A stretch of 64,000 bases of DNA from Myxococcus stipitatus (GCF_021412625.1 NZ_JAKCFI010000016.1:62001-126000), one strand, 5' to 3'; shown: positions 41,309 to 50,482, counted from the first letter of the stretch. Notes: generated from the letters alone by a model not told the origin. Numbers and translations: made by a program.

Positions 41309-42133
41309 ATGGCCTTCTCCGCCCTTCGCCCGCATCCCGCGCTGGCCTCCTTCGTCCTGGGGTACTGGTTCATCGAGGACCTGCCTGGCGAGCACGAGGG
41401 GCTGCCCATCCGGACCACGCCTCACCCCGTGGCGGTGCTGACGCTCAACCTGGGTACGCCGTGCGGCAGCGAGTTCACCGCCGGGGCTCCGCGCGCCTCG
41501 CTCCTCGGTGTCCAGAGTCGCCCGAGGCACTGGACGTCCACGGATGGCATCTACTTCGTGATGGTGATGCTGTCCCCGCCTGGGCTCGCGCGGCTGTTTC
41601 CCTCGACGGGGAAGGAGAGCCGCGACGAGCTCGTCGAGCTGGGCTCGCTCCTGGGAGACGCCACCGTGCGCCGGCTGAGCGATGACCTGTCGGCCGCGTG
41701 GACGCCCCGGCGCGTCGCGGACCGGCTCGATGCCTGGCTCCTCCAGCGGCTGTCCCGCCGGCGCGTGGGGCCCGAAGTGGAGCGGCTGGGCTCGGCCTGG
41801 AGCCACCTGCGACGGACCGCTCGCGTGGACGCGGCGGCGAGGGCCCTGGCCATCTCGCCCCGCCAGCTCGAGCGGTGGTTCCTGCTGCACACGGGGCACT
41901 CGCCGAAGCAGCTGCTGGGGCTCGAGCGGGTCCAGGCGAGCCTCCGCGCGGCCCAGACGGGACGGGGGGATCCGCTCGCGGGCTTCAGCGACCAGTCGCA
42001 CCAGATCAGGGCCTGGAAGCGTCACCTGGGCATGACGCCAGGACAGCTCGGGGGCGCCTTCGAGTCGCGCATGGCGGAGTTCTTCGTCCACGAGCGTGAC
42101 GCCGCGCCCGAGGGGCTCGCCCACTTCCTCTGA
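41309..42133 (+). CDS. AraC-family transcriptional regulator
   Basis: 274 residues. The N-terminal half (ALRPHPALASFVLGYWFIEDLPG, TPHPVAVLTLNLG, GVQSRPRHW) is the cupin-like sensor common in AraC proteins that start with a PxxxL-x(3)-YW motif. The C-terminal half is a tandem HTH (ARVDAAARALAISPRQLERWFLLHTGHSPKQLLGLERVQASL, then a second helix pair with SDQSHQIRAWKRHLGMTPGQL). Effector unknown; GTG 41300 is an alternative start three codons upstream. Probable target is the downstream hydrolase or an unlinked gene. Confidence 0.9.
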   Translation: MAFSALRPHPALASFVLGYWFIEDLPGEHEGLPIRTTPHPVAVLTLNLGTPCGSEFTAGAPRASLLGVQSRPRHWTSTDGIYFVMVMLSPPGLARLFPSTGKESRDELVELGSLLGDATVRRLSDDLSAAWTPRRVADRLDAWLLQRLSRRRVGPEVERLGSAWSHLRRTARVDAAARALAISPRQLERWFLLHTGHSPKQLLGLERVQASLRAAQTGRGDPLAGFSDQSHQIRAWKRHLGMTPGQLGGAFESRMAEFFVHERDAAPEGLAHFL

Positions 42134-42141
42134 CGCGCCGG

Positions 42142-42183
42142 CCCGGACGCATGTCGCGTTCGTTCAATACGGCCGCGTCCGGG
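42142..42183 (+). terminator. Hairpin after the AraC-family gene
   Basis: CCCGGACGC and GCGTCCGGG, perfect 9-bp arms with a 24-base loop, 8 bp after the stop. No T-run. Confidence 0.4.
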
Positions 42184-42226
42184 TGCCGCACGGTGTCGCC
42201 CTCACCCGAATCCAGGAGGGCAGGCC

Positions 42227-42973
42227 GTGTCACGAGAGACGTCATCCCCCATCCGAGGCGACTTCATCGACTATCCCGACGGAGCCACCATCTGTGAGGG
42301 ATACGTGGCCCAGGACGGAACCCAGGCCGGCAGGCGGCCTTGCGTGCTCCTCGCGCATGCGTGGGACGGATTGAACGCGCCCATGGTCGCGACGGCGGAG
42401 GCGCTCGCGGGGCTGGGCTACGTCTGCTTCGCGCTCGACGTGTACGGCAAGGGCGTGCGTGGGGGCGTGGCGGATGACAACTCGCGCCTGATGCGCCCGT
42501 TCATGGAGGACCGGGGCCTGCTGCGCCGCCGGCTCGTCGCGGGGCTGGAGGCGGCGGCGCGCCATCCCTCGGTGGACCCGGAGCGCATCGCCATCGTCGG
42601 CTATTGCTTCGGTGGGCTGTGCGCCCTGGACCTCGCGCGCAGCGGGGCGCCCGGCCTCAAGGCGGCGGTGAGCTTCCATGGCGTCCTCACGCCCCCCGGA
42701 TTGGAGCCGGTGCGGCCCCTCCACGCGAAGGTCCTCATCCTCCACGGCTGGGAGGACCCGACGGCGCCCTCCTCGGACGTGCTGGCGGTGGCACGCGAGC
42801 TGACCGAGGCGGGCGCCGACTGGCAGCTGCACGCCCATGGCCATGCGATGCACGCCTTCACGTTCCCGGGGTTGCACCGTCCGGAGGCGGGGCTCCAGTA
42901 CCACCCCGCCGCGGCCCGGCGCTCCTGGGCCGCGATGCGCGCCTTCCTCGAGGAGGTCTTCGCGGGCGGGTGA
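42227..42973 (+). CDS. Dienelactone hydrolase family protein
   Basis: 248 residues, alpha/beta hydrolase of the dienelactone clade. The nucleophile is Cys in AIVGYCFGGLCALDLA, the acid lies in ILHGWEDPTAPS, and the catalytic His in HAHGHAMHAFTFPG. The N-terminal GDFIDYPDGATICEGYVA strand and the VLLAHAWDGLNAPM oxyanion segment are typical. It hydrolyses lactones or esters; the physiological substrate is unknown. Start is GTG 42227 with AGGAGGG upstream. Seven bp from the convergent SDR gene. Confidence 0.9.
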   Translation: MSRETSSPIRGDFIDYPDGATICEGYVAQDGTQAGRRPCVLLAHAWDGLNAPMVATAEALAGLGYVCFALDVYGKGVRGGVADDNSRLMRPFMEDRGLLRRRLVAGLEAAARHPSVDPERIAIVGYCFGGLCALDLARSGAPGLKAAVSFHGVLTPPGLEPVRPLHAKVLILHGWEDPTAPSSDVLAVARELTEAGADWQLHAHGHAMHAFTFPGLHRPEAGLQYHPAAARRSWAAMRAFLEEVFAGG

Positions 42974-42979
42974 GTCCGC

Positions 42980-43726
42980 TCAGGACATCCGGGCGACGAC
43001 CTTCAGCGGCAGGTGGCGCAGGAGGAAGCCGACGACGCCCCAGGGCCAGCCGGGGACGTAGGCGCTCTTCGGCTCCTTCTCGATGGCCTTCACCAGGGCG
43101 CGCGAGCCGGTGGCCGCGTCCACGGCGAACGGCAGGTGCTTCGCGCCCGCGTTCAGCTCCGTGTGGATGTAGCCAGGGAAGAGGGTGGTGACGCGGATGG
43201 GCGTGCCGAGCAGCTCCGCGCGGATGCCCTCGGTCAGCGTGGCCAGCCCCGCCTTCGTCGCCGCGTACACGGTGAGGTGCCGGGGCAGGCCCCGCATGGC
43301 GCTCATGGAGGAGATGGTCACCAGGTGGCCATGGCCCTGCTTGCGAAGGATTCCCACGGCGGCCTCGCACTGCGCGACGGCCGCGACGAAGTTCGTCTGG
43401 GCCGTCTGGGCGTTGAGCGCGAAGTGCCCGGTGCCGATGCGCTTGCCCACGCCGACGCCCGCGTTGATGACGATGCGGTCCAGGCCCCCCAGGTCCTGGG
43501 CGAAGGCGTCGAACACCTCGAACACCCTCGGATGGTCGTTGACGTCCAGGGCGCGCACGGAGACCTGGATGCCGGGGTGGCGGGAGAGCAGCTCGGCGCG
43601 CAGCGTCTCCAGCCGGTCGGTGCGGCGGGCGCACAGGGCGAGGTTGCGCCCCCGGGCGGCGAACTCGCGCGCCATGCCCTCGCCCAGGCCGGAGCTGGCG
43701 CCGGTGATGAGGATGTTCTTTCGCAT
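42980..43726 (-). CDS. Short-chain dehydrogenase/reductase at the end of the acyl-CoA dehydrogenase operon
   Basis: 248 residues: KNILITGASSGLGEGMAREFA cofactor loop, RIVINAGVGVG, LVTISSMSAMRG with catalytic Ser, YAATKAGLA (YxxxK), and FPGYIHTELN. ARRT after beta-2 suggests NADPH. Last gene of a four-gene minus-strand operon (spacing 12 bp to the phosphatase gene). In the Pseudomonas levulinate (lva) pathway an SDR occupies a similar place next to a kinase and an acyl-CoA dehydrogenase; equivalent chemistry here is inference. Confidence 0.88.
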   Translation of the reverse strand: MRKNILITGASSGLGEGMAREFAARGRNLALCARRTDRLETLRAELLSRHPGIQVSVRALDVNDHPRVFEVFDAFAQDLGGLDRIVINAGVGVGKRIGTGHFALNAQTAQTNFVAAVAQCEAAVGILRKQGHGHLVTISSMSAMRGLPRHLTVYAATKAGLATLTEGIRAELLGTPIRVTTLFPGYIHTELNAGAKHLPFAVDAATGSRALVKAIEKEPKSAYVPGWPWGVVGFLLRHLPLKVVARMS

Positions 43727-43738
43727 CGGGGCCGTGCC

Positions 43739-44431
43739 TCAGCGATAGGTCAGGAGGTCGCGGTGGGCGCCCTCGAAGTGGCCGTGCTCGTTGAGCGACG
43801 ACAGGTAGCGCCCACGCTCGCTGTAGATGACCTTGGTGACGCCGCAGTTGGCCAGCGTCCAGTTGAGCCGGAACGCGTGCTCGTCGGGGATGTGCATCAG
43901 GTGCTGGCAGATGGCGGTGATGGTTCCGCCGGAGGTGAAGACGAGCGCCGTCTTCGACGCGCCCAGCTCCCGCACGAGCAGGTCGAGCGCGCCCACGCAC
44001 CGCGCCTGGAACGTGGGCCAGGACTCCGCGTAGTCGTCGTCGTGTTCGCCCCCCACCCAGCGCGCCACGGCGGCGGTGAACAGCTCCTGGAAGGCGCGGC
44101 GCGGGTCCGTCGTGGAGGCGAGGTCCTGCACCAGCGCCGCGTGGCTCGCGTAGCGGGGCACGTGCTTGACGACCAGCTCGTTGTGGTCGAACTCGTTGAA
44201 GCCCGCCATGCGCTGGTGGGGCACCTCCAGGCCCAGCCCCGCCAGACAGGACTCCGCCGTCTGCCGGTGGCGCAGCATCGTCCCCGTGATGACCGCGTCG
44301 ACCCGGGGGAGCCGCGCGCGCAGCGACTCCCCGAGCACGCGGGCCTGGACGAAGCCCCTCTCGGAGAGCTGGTCGTAGTCCTCGGCGCCGAAGGACGCCT
44401 GCCCGTGGCGGACGAGGTACAGCGCGCCCAT
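43739..44431 (-). CDS. Histidine phosphatase superfamily protein
   Basis: 230 residues of the phosphoglycerate-mutase-like fold: LYLVRHGQASFGAEDYDQLSERGFVQA (RHG with catalytic His), VITGTMLRHRQTAESCLA (second Arg), FNEFDHNEL (acid) and VFTSGGTITAICQHLM, where the usual second catalytic His of GG/GH is replaced by SGGTI. The ATG at 44431 overlaps the kinase stop (ATGA), so it is translationally coupled. In this setting it might remove phosphate from a phosphorylated acyl intermediate, or be a housekeeping phosphatase. Confidence 0.88.
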   Translation of the reverse strand: MGALYLVRHGQASFGAEDYDQLSERGFVQARVLGESLRARLPRVDAVITGTMLRHRQTAESCLAGLGLEVPHQRMAGFNEFDHNELVVKHVPRYASHAALVQDLASTTDPRRAFQELFTAAVARWVGGEHDDDYAESWPTFQARCVGALDLLVRELGASKTALVFTSGGTITAICQHLMHIPDEHAFRLNWTLANCGVTKVIYSERGRYLSSLNEHGHFEGAHRDLLTYR

Positions 44432-45522
44432 CAGCGCCTCCCCTTGCGGATGATGCGCCGGCAACGCCAGTCGAAGTACGTCACCAGGGACCAGAAGTTC
44501 CTGAACGCCGGATTGCGCGTCTGCTTGTGGTGATAGCGGTAGTAGATCTGCTGGATGATGCCGGCGAGCCGGAAGATTCCGAAGACCTCGTAGAAGGTCC
44601 AGTCGTCGGGCTCCAGGCCGGAGCGCTCGAGGTAGTAGTCCACGACCTCCTGGCGGGTCAGCATGCCGGGGACGTGCGTGGGCTGGCGGCGGGTGGCGCG
44701 GAAGAAGAAGTCGTCGTCGGCCTGGACCCAGTAGGCCAGGGCGCTGCCCAGGTCCATGAGCGGGTCGCCGAGCGTGGCCATCTCCCAGTCGAGCACGCCG
44801 ATGACCTGGGTGGGGTCCTCCGGGTCCAGCACGACGTTGTCGAAGCGCCAGTCGTTGTGGATGACGCACGTGGCGAGGTCGTTCGGAATGTGCTCCTTCA
44901 GCCAGTCGCGCACGTAGTGGAAGCTGGGGACGTTCCAGGTGCGGGCCTTCTCGTAGCGGTCCGACCAGCCCTCCACCTGCCGGCGCGGGTAGCCGGGGCC
45001 CTTGCCCAGCGATGCGAGCCCCACCTTCGTGGGGTCCACCGCGTGCAGCTCCAGGAGCTTGTCGATGACGTTGACGCACAGCTTGCGCGTGTCGGCGCGG
45101 TCCAGGTTCATCCCCTTGGGCATGTTGGCGCGGGGGATGAGGCCGTCGATGCGCTCCATGACGTAGAAGTCGCTGCCGATGACGGCCGCGTCCTGGCACA
45201 GCGCCACCATCTCCGGCACGCGCGGGTAGGCGGGCTTGAGCGCCTTCTGCACGCGGTACTCACGCGCCATGTCGTGGGCGGACTTCGCCTTCGTGCCGGC
45301 GGGGGGCCGGCGCAGGATGAGGTCGCGCTTGGGGTACTTGAGGCGGTAGGTCCAGTTGGACGCGCCGCCCGAGTACTGCGTCACGGTGGGCAGGCCCTCG
45401 AGCGTGGGGACCTGCTGCTTCAGCCAGGCGTCGATGGAGGCGACGTCCAGCTCCTCGCCGGAGCGGACGGCGCCCGAGGCATCCTGGGGACGGGACGGCG
45501 GCTTGGGGGCGTGGGTGGCCAT
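44431..45522 (-). CDS. APH-type phosphotransferase (ACAD10/11-like kinase domain)
   Basis: 363 residues, aminoglycoside-phosphotransferase fold. YSGGASNWTYRLKYPKRDLILRRPP (nucleotide loop and Lys), AREYRVQKALK, ATCVIHNDWRFDNVVLDP (catalytic loop, HxDxxxxN) and VIGVLDWEMATLGDPLMDLG (Mg-binding DWE). This subfamily is encoded next to acyl-CoA dehydrogenases in bacteria and is fused to one in human ACAD10/11. There, and in bacterial LvaA, it phosphorylates 4-hydroxyacyl-CoA. The neighbouring acyl-CoA dehydrogenase 10 bp upstream fits. Not an antibiotic resistance gene. Confidence 0.9.
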   Translation of the reverse strand: MATHAPKPPSRPQDASGAVRSGEELDVASIDAWLKQQVPTLEGLPTVTQYSGGASNWTYRLKYPKRDLILRRPPAGTKAKSAHDMAREYRVQKALKPAYPRVPEMVALCQDAAVIGSDFYVMERIDGLIPRANMPKGMNLDRADTRKLCVNVIDKLLELHAVDPTKVGLASLGKGPGYPRRQVEGWSDRYEKARTWNVPSFHYVRDWLKEHIPNDLATCVIHNDWRFDNVVLDPEDPTQVIGVLDWEMATLGDPLMDLGSALAYWVQADDDFFFRATRRQPTHVPGMLTRQEVVDYYLERSGLEPDDWTFYEVFGIFRLAGIIQQIYYRYHHKQTRNPAFRNFWSLVTYFDWRCRRIIRKGRR

Positions 45523-45532
45523 GGGGGTTCGT

Positions 45533-46768
45533 TCACCTCTTGGAGAAGCCGCGCTTGCCCAGCTCGATGCGCGCGATGACGCCCTTGTGGACCTCGTCCG
45601 GCCCGTCCGCCAGGCGCAGGGTGCGCGCCTGTCCGAAGAAGCCCGCCAGCGGCGTGTCGTTGGAGACGCCCGCGCCGCCGTGCAGCTGGATGGCGTCGTC
45701 CACGATGCGCTGGAGCACGCTGGGGGCGACGACCTTGATGGCGGAGATTTCGGTCATCGCGCCCAGGGGACCGACCTCGTCCATCTTCCACGCGGCGTAG
45801 AGGGTGAGCAGGCGGGCCTGGTCGATGGCGATGCGGGCCTCCGCGATGCGCTCCCGGTTGCCGCCCAGGTTGAGGAGGGGCTTGCCGAAGGCGGTGCGGT
45901 TCATGCCGCGGTCGATCATCAGCTCCAGCGCGCGCTCGGCCGCGCCGATGCAGCGCATGCAGTGGTGGATGCGGCCGGGGCCCAGGCGGCCCTGGGCGAT
46001 CTCGAAGCCCATGCCCGGCCCGCCGATGATGTTGGACACGGGCACGCGCACGTCGGTGAAGTGGACCTCGCCGTGGCCGTGGGGCGCGTCGTATTCACCG
46101 AAGACGGGGAGCATGCGCTTGATGGACACGCCCGGCGAGTCCAGCGGCACGAGCACCATGGAGTGCTGGTGGTGGCGGTCCGCGCCGGTGTCGGGCGTGC
46201 GCGCCATGAAGATGGCGATGCGGGCCTTGGGGTGGCCCAGGCCGGTGGTCCACCACTTGGAGCCGTTGAGGACGACCTCGTTGCCGTCGACGACGGCGGT
46301 GGCCTCCATGTTGGTGGCGTCGGACGAGGCGACGCCGGGCTCGGTCATGCAGAAGACGGAGCGGATCTCCCCGGCGAGCAGGGGCTTGAGCCAGCGCTCC
46401 TTCTGCGCGTCGGTGCCGTACTTCCAGAGCACCTCCATGTTGCCGGTGTCCGGGGCGTTGCAGTTGAAGACCTCGGGGGCCATGAGGCTGCGCCCCGTCT
46501 CCTCGGCGATGGGGGCGTACTCCAGCGTCGACAGGCCGGGGGCCAGCTTCTCGTCGGGGAGGAAGAGGTTCCACAGCCCCTGGGCGCGGGCCTTGGCCTT
46601 GAGGTCCTCCATCACGGAGGAGACCGGCCACGTCTTCCAGTCGCCAGCGCGGGAGCTCTCGGACACCTCCTGGTGGTAGCGCCCCTCGTTCGGCTCGATG
46701 TGCTCGCGCATGAAGCGCTTCACGCGCTCCAGGTAGTCCTTGCTTCTGGCGCTCGGCTCGAAGTCCAC
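45533..46768 (-). CDS. Acyl-CoA dehydrogenase (ACAD10/11-like)
   Basis: 411 residues. FMREHIEPNEGRYHQEV, SVFCMTEPGVASSDATNMEATA, LNGSKWWTTGLGHPKARIAIFMART, GPGRIHHCMRCIGAAERALELMIDR, RTAFGKPLLNLGGNRERIAEARIAIDQAR and QLHGGAGVSNDTPLAGFFGQARTLRLADGPDEVHK, the long-form signature of the ACAD11/FadE clade, whose catalytic acid and motif differ from those of the short-chain gene at 5166. Start GTG 46768 has GAGGAGG 8 nt upstream; an ATG at 46849 would overlap the LysR gene. First gene of the kinase/phosphatase/SDR operon, divergent from LysR. Confidence 0.93.
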   Translation of the reverse strand: MDFEPSARSKDYLERVKRFMREHIEPNEGRYHQEVSESSRAGDWKTWPVSSVMEDLKAKARAQGLWNLFLPDEKLAPGLSTLEYAPIAEETGRSLMAPEVFNCNAPDTGNMEVLWKYGTDAQKERWLKPLLAGEIRSVFCMTEPGVASSDATNMEATAVVDGNEVVLNGSKWWTTGLGHPKARIAIFMARTPDTGADRHHQHSMVLVPLDSPGVSIKRMLPVFGEYDAPHGHGEVHFTDVRVPVSNIIGGPGMGFEIAQGRLGPGRIHHCMRCIGAAERALELMIDRGMNRTAFGKPLLNLGGNRERIAEARIAIDQARLLTLYAAWKMDEVGPLGAMTEISAIKVVAPSVLQRIVDDAIQLHGGAGVSNDTPLAGFFGQARTLRLADGPDEVHKGVIARIELGKRGFSKR

Positions 46769-46847
46769 GGGGTTCCTCCTCGACGTGAGGCTCCATCCTT
46801 GGCACTCGGCTGTTGATGAATCCACTGAATGTTGGTCATGTGTCGTC

Positions 46848-47768
46848 ATGAAGCCAGTTCATGATTCGGGGCCGAAGCCGGCGCCGGACCTCAACCTCTT
46901 CCGCGTGTTCGACGTCGTGTATCGGGAGCGCAACCTCACGCGCGCGGCGGAGGTGTTGTTCCTGAGCCAGTCGGCGGTGAGCCACGCGCTCGCGCGGCTG
47001 CGGGAGCAGCTGGGCTCTCCGCTGTTCGTGCGGCGGGGCAGGGGGGTGGCGCCCACGCCGCTGGCGGACCGGCTGGCACCGGAGATTCGCGAGGCGCTGG
47101 CGCTGCTCCAGCAGGCGCTGCACCACACGCGCGTGTTCGACCCGCATCGGGACGTGGGCACCTTCACGGTGGCGATGAACGACGTGCTGGAGCCGTCCGT
47201 GTTGTCCCGGCTGGTGCTGCGCTTCCGCGAGCGCAGCCCCCAGGCCCGCGTCAGCAGCGTCCGGTTGGACAGGCCCCGGCTGGAGCGGGACCTGGCGTCG
47301 GGAAGGCTGGACCTGGCCGTCGACGTGGAGCAGCCCACGGGGGCCGCGCTGCGCCACGCGCCGCTCATCCAGGATGGCTTCTGCGTGGTGAGCCGGCGCC
47401 GCAGGAAGCTGGACGTGGCCGCGTACATGGCCGCCCGGCACGTCACCGTCTCCTCGCGCCGCACGGGCCTGGCGGTGGAGGACCTGGTGCTCAGCCGCCT
47501 GGGGTACCAGCGCGAGGTGATGGTGCGCTGCCAGCACTACGAGGCCGCGTGCCGCATCGTCTCGGACTCGGACCTGTTGTTGACCATGCCCCGGCGCCGC
47601 GCGGAGGAGATCAACGCGGTCCTCGGCAACCACCTGCTGCCCACGCCCCTGGCCCTGCCGCCGTTGGAGCTGCATGTCTACTGGCACCGGGCGGTGGATG
47701 GAGAGCCGCGCAGCCAGTGGTTGAGGGCGGAGCTGAAGGCGCTGCTGGAGGAGGGGGCGCGGCGGTAG
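46848..47768 (+). CDS. LysR-family transcriptional regulator
   Basis: 306 residues. N-terminal winged HTH (about 14-75: DLNLFRVFDVVYRERNLTRAAEVLFLSQSAVSHALARLREQLGSPLFVRRGRGVAPTPLA), linker helix, and a periplasmic-binding-like effector domain (about 95-295). It is divergent from the acyl-CoA dehydrogenase operon with 79 bp between starts, the standard arrangement for a LysR regulator controlling its neighbour. I could not find a convincing T-N11-A box by eye. No ribosome site is visible before ATG 46848. Confidence 0.93.
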   Translation: MKPVHDSGPKPAPDLNLFRVFDVVYRERNLTRAAEVLFLSQSAVSHALARLREQLGSPLFVRRGRGVAPTPLADRLAPEIREALALLQQALHHTRVFDPHRDVGTFTVAMNDVLEPSVLSRLVLRFRERSPQARVSSVRLDRPRLERDLASGRLDLAVDVEQPTGAALRHAPLIQDGFCVVSRRRRKLDVAAYMAARHVTVSSRRTGLAVEDLVLSRLGYQREVMVRCQHYEAACRIVSDSDLLLTMPRRRAEEINAVLGNHLLPTPLALPPLELHVYWHRAVDGEPRSQWLRAELKALLEEGARR

Positions 47769-47872
47769 TCGTCCCTGCATCGCGCGCGAAGTGGGGCGCG
47801 GAGGTGGTGACGCTGTCCGTTGTCAGTGGTGGTGTGCCTTCGGGCGGTGGGGGCCATCGCCCGTCGCGGCCC

Positions 47873-47889
47873 GTCACGCTCTGGTCACG
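47873..47889 (+). repeat. Left copy of a 17-bp direct repeat flanking the deacetylase gene
   Basis: GTCACGCTCTGGTCACG; it differs by one base from the copy at 50466-50482. Each copy also contains GTCACG twice. Confidence 0.45.
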
Positions 47890-47949
47890 GTGGATGAGGG
47901 GGGCTCCAGACGGCCTGTGCAGGGCCGGCAGGCAGGGAGCATTCCATCC

Positions 47950-50443
47950 ATGAGACGACTTCTACTGACTCCGCTGCTGTTGGGCATTGCCTGTACGTCA
48001 TCGACACCGTCATCGGAGACACCCGAGGAGCTCGGGACCCGGGCCGACCCGGTCCTGACGCATGACCAGATTGGCAACTTCACGCTCCCCTCCACGTTGC
48101 CGTACCGGACGGTGTCCTTCACGTTCGACGATGGGCCGGACGTCAATTGGGTCGACAATGGCGTGACTCGCAACACGAGCCTGATGATCGCCGAGTACCT
48201 GAACCAGCAGGGAATCCGGGCGACGTTCTTCATCAATGGCGTGCGCATCGGCAAGAGCGCGTACCCCGCGAACTTCCTGTCGCAGATCGTCGCATTGGGG
48301 CATCGCGTCGCCAATCACACCTACGACCATGACGACCTCCCTAGCCTTTCGGGGACGCCCGCCGCCCAGGTCGCGGAGTTGCACGATAACCAAGTCATCC
48401 TGGACCCCTACATCACGGATGGCATGTATCTCTTCCGCGCTCCGGGGGACAACTGGGGACAGGTTCCCCGGGCGGACCTCCACGCGTGTGACGGCTCGTC
48501 GGCGGTCGCGGACAACCTGCGCGGCGACCCGCTCCTGTCCAAGCTGGCCGGACCGTTCTGCTTCGACTGGGACGCCCATGACTGGGTCTGCACGAGCGCG
48601 GAGCAGAACCTCACGCCCGAGCAGTGCGCGGCATACTACATGTACATGGGCGAGGATCTGTATCCAGACCTCCCCAGCCGGGAACGCGGCATCATCCAGA
48701 TGCACGACGCGAACCCGAACGCCTCCGGCACGCGCTGGGAATATGACTTCGTGGTGGACCTGGTCACCCGGCTGAAGGCGAAGTCGGGCACGCCCTACGT
48801 GTTCGTCCCGCTCGACGCGATTCCCGGCGTCCGGGGAACGCTCAGCTTCCCCTCTCCGACGGATTGGACGAGGGGACAGCTCTACCTGTCGGACGCGGAC
48901 AATTGGCAGTACGACGTCGGCCACTACGGGACCATCCGACTGGGAGACATCGACGGAGACGGTCGCGCCGACGTCTGCGGACGCGGAGGCTCCGGCATCC
49001 GGTGCGCGCTGTCGAATGGCGACGGGACGATGAAGCCCGAGCACCTCTGGCTCGGCATCGTCTCCGATGCCGACGGCTATCTGCCGGAGCAGTACAGCAC
49101 GACCTTCCAGCTCGCTGACATCGACGGCGATGGTCGAGCGGATGCCTGCATGCGAGGAGGGGATGGCTACATCTGCTTCAAGTCGCTCGCGGCCGATCCG
49201 CTCGACCCGCTCTCCCCCCCGCTTCTCGACGTCCGGGTGGCTGGCCGCGAGCTTCTCGGACGCGAACGGCTGGGGCGCCGACGCGGCGCGCTTCGGCTCG
49301 ATTCGTGTCGGGGATGTCGATGGGGACGGCGACCAGGATGTCTGCGGGAGGAACGCCAGCGGGGAGATCGTCTGCAGCCTCTTCAACCCGAACCCTGGTG
49401 GCGGTGGGCCGACCTTCTCCGCCGCGGTGCCCTGGAGCCTGGCGTTCACCAGCGCGAGCTGGTCACCCCGCCCGTACGGAACCACCTTCGAACTGGCGAA
49501 GCTGAACGACGACAACAAGGCGGACCTCTGTGTCCGCGGGCCGGAGGGCCTGTGGTGCGCGCTGTCGACGGGGAGCGGCTTCGCGACGCCGACGCTCTGG
49601 ACCCAGATGGCCTTCGATGACGCGTCCGGGTGGGCCACGAGTCCGTCGCGTTACAAGTCGATCCGCTTGGGCGACGTCGACGGAGATGGGCTCGCGGACG
49701 TCTGCGGCAGGCATTCGACCGGCGTCGTCTGTGCCTTCTCGACGGGGAGCGAGTTCAAGAACTACCGATATGTGCTCAACACGAACTTCGGTGACGCCTT
49801 CAACTGGGGACAGCCCGAGTATGGCTCGACGTTCGCCCTGGAGGACGTCAATGGAGATGGTTACTCGGACGTCTGCGCGCGGGCGGCGGCGGGATTGACC
49901 TGCATGCTGGCCCCATCCCGTCTGGCGGAGTTCGATACGACGTTGCGCGCGGGGCGTTGCGCGACCCACGGCACGTCGTGTGACTCCGGCATCTTCTACG
50001 AGGGGCGCGGCACGGTGAATCCGGAGGCCAACGGGCCCAATACCCTGCTGGCCGCGTGCGCGGATGGCAACGACGGGACCTATATGTCCAGCCCCTCCAT
50101 CGAGCGCGTCAGGGTCACCACCACGGACCATCCCGCGACACCGCTCGTGAACAGGGAGCTGGCCGTGGGCAAGAGCGTGCGTATCGAGGTCAGCGCGTAC
50201 ACCGATGTGTCCGGCAGGGTCCTGGAGTTCTTCCGCGCGGCGGATGCCACCAGCCCGGCGTGGGTGAGCCTGGGCGCGGTGACGCTGCCCGGCACGGGGC
50301 ATGCCTTGGTGACGAGGACGTACACGCTGCCCTCGGGCTCCACGCAGGCGGTGCGCGCCGTCCTGCGCCCGGCGGGCCTCTCTGGGGCCTGCCCCGGAGG
50401 GAACCTGACGGACGTGGATGACCTGGTCTTCGCCGTGAAGTGA
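47950..50443 (+). pseudogene. Polysaccharide deacetylase (NodB) lipoprotein with FG-GAP repeats, interrupted by a +1 frameshift
   Basis: Begins with a lipobox (LLLGIAC, Cys15) and an active-looking NodB domain: SFTFDDGPD (metal Asp), GHRVANHTYDHDDL (His pair), YLFRAPGDNWG, FDWDAHDW and GIIQMHD. The domain should deacetylate chitin-like or peptidoglycan sugars at the outer membrane. Repeats with DIDGDGRADVCGRGGSG loops follow. At a 7-C run (49214-49220) the frame breaks: read directly it becomes Arg-rich junk ending at 49620, while the other frame continues the repeats (VGDVDGDGDQDVCGRNASGEIVC, VNGDGYSDVCARAAAGLTC) and a C-terminal beta domain to 50443. Removing one C restores a single 830-residue protein. 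Either a sequencing error, slippage or a recent mutation. Confidence 0.8.
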
Positions 50444-50465
50444 GGCCGGGGCTTCCGCCAGGCGC

Positions 50466-50482
50466 GTCACGCTCTCGTCACG
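50466..50482 (+). repeat. Right copy of the 17-bp direct repeat flanking the deacetylase gene
   Basis: GTCACGCTCTCGTCACG, 16 of 17 identical to the copy at 47873-47889, lying 23 bp after the gene's stop. Confidence 0.45.

Noticed and set aside
44431..45522. Reading the APH-fold gene as an aminoglycoside resistance gene
   Set aside because: Its sequence and its placement beside an acyl-CoA dehydrogenase match the ACAD-associated kinase clade, not antibiotic kinases.
46769..46849. N-terminal extension of the acyl-CoA dehydrogenase from an ATG at 46849
   Set aside because: It would overlap the LysR start and has no ribosome site; GTG 46768 has GAGGAGG at ideal spacing and starts the conserved sequence.
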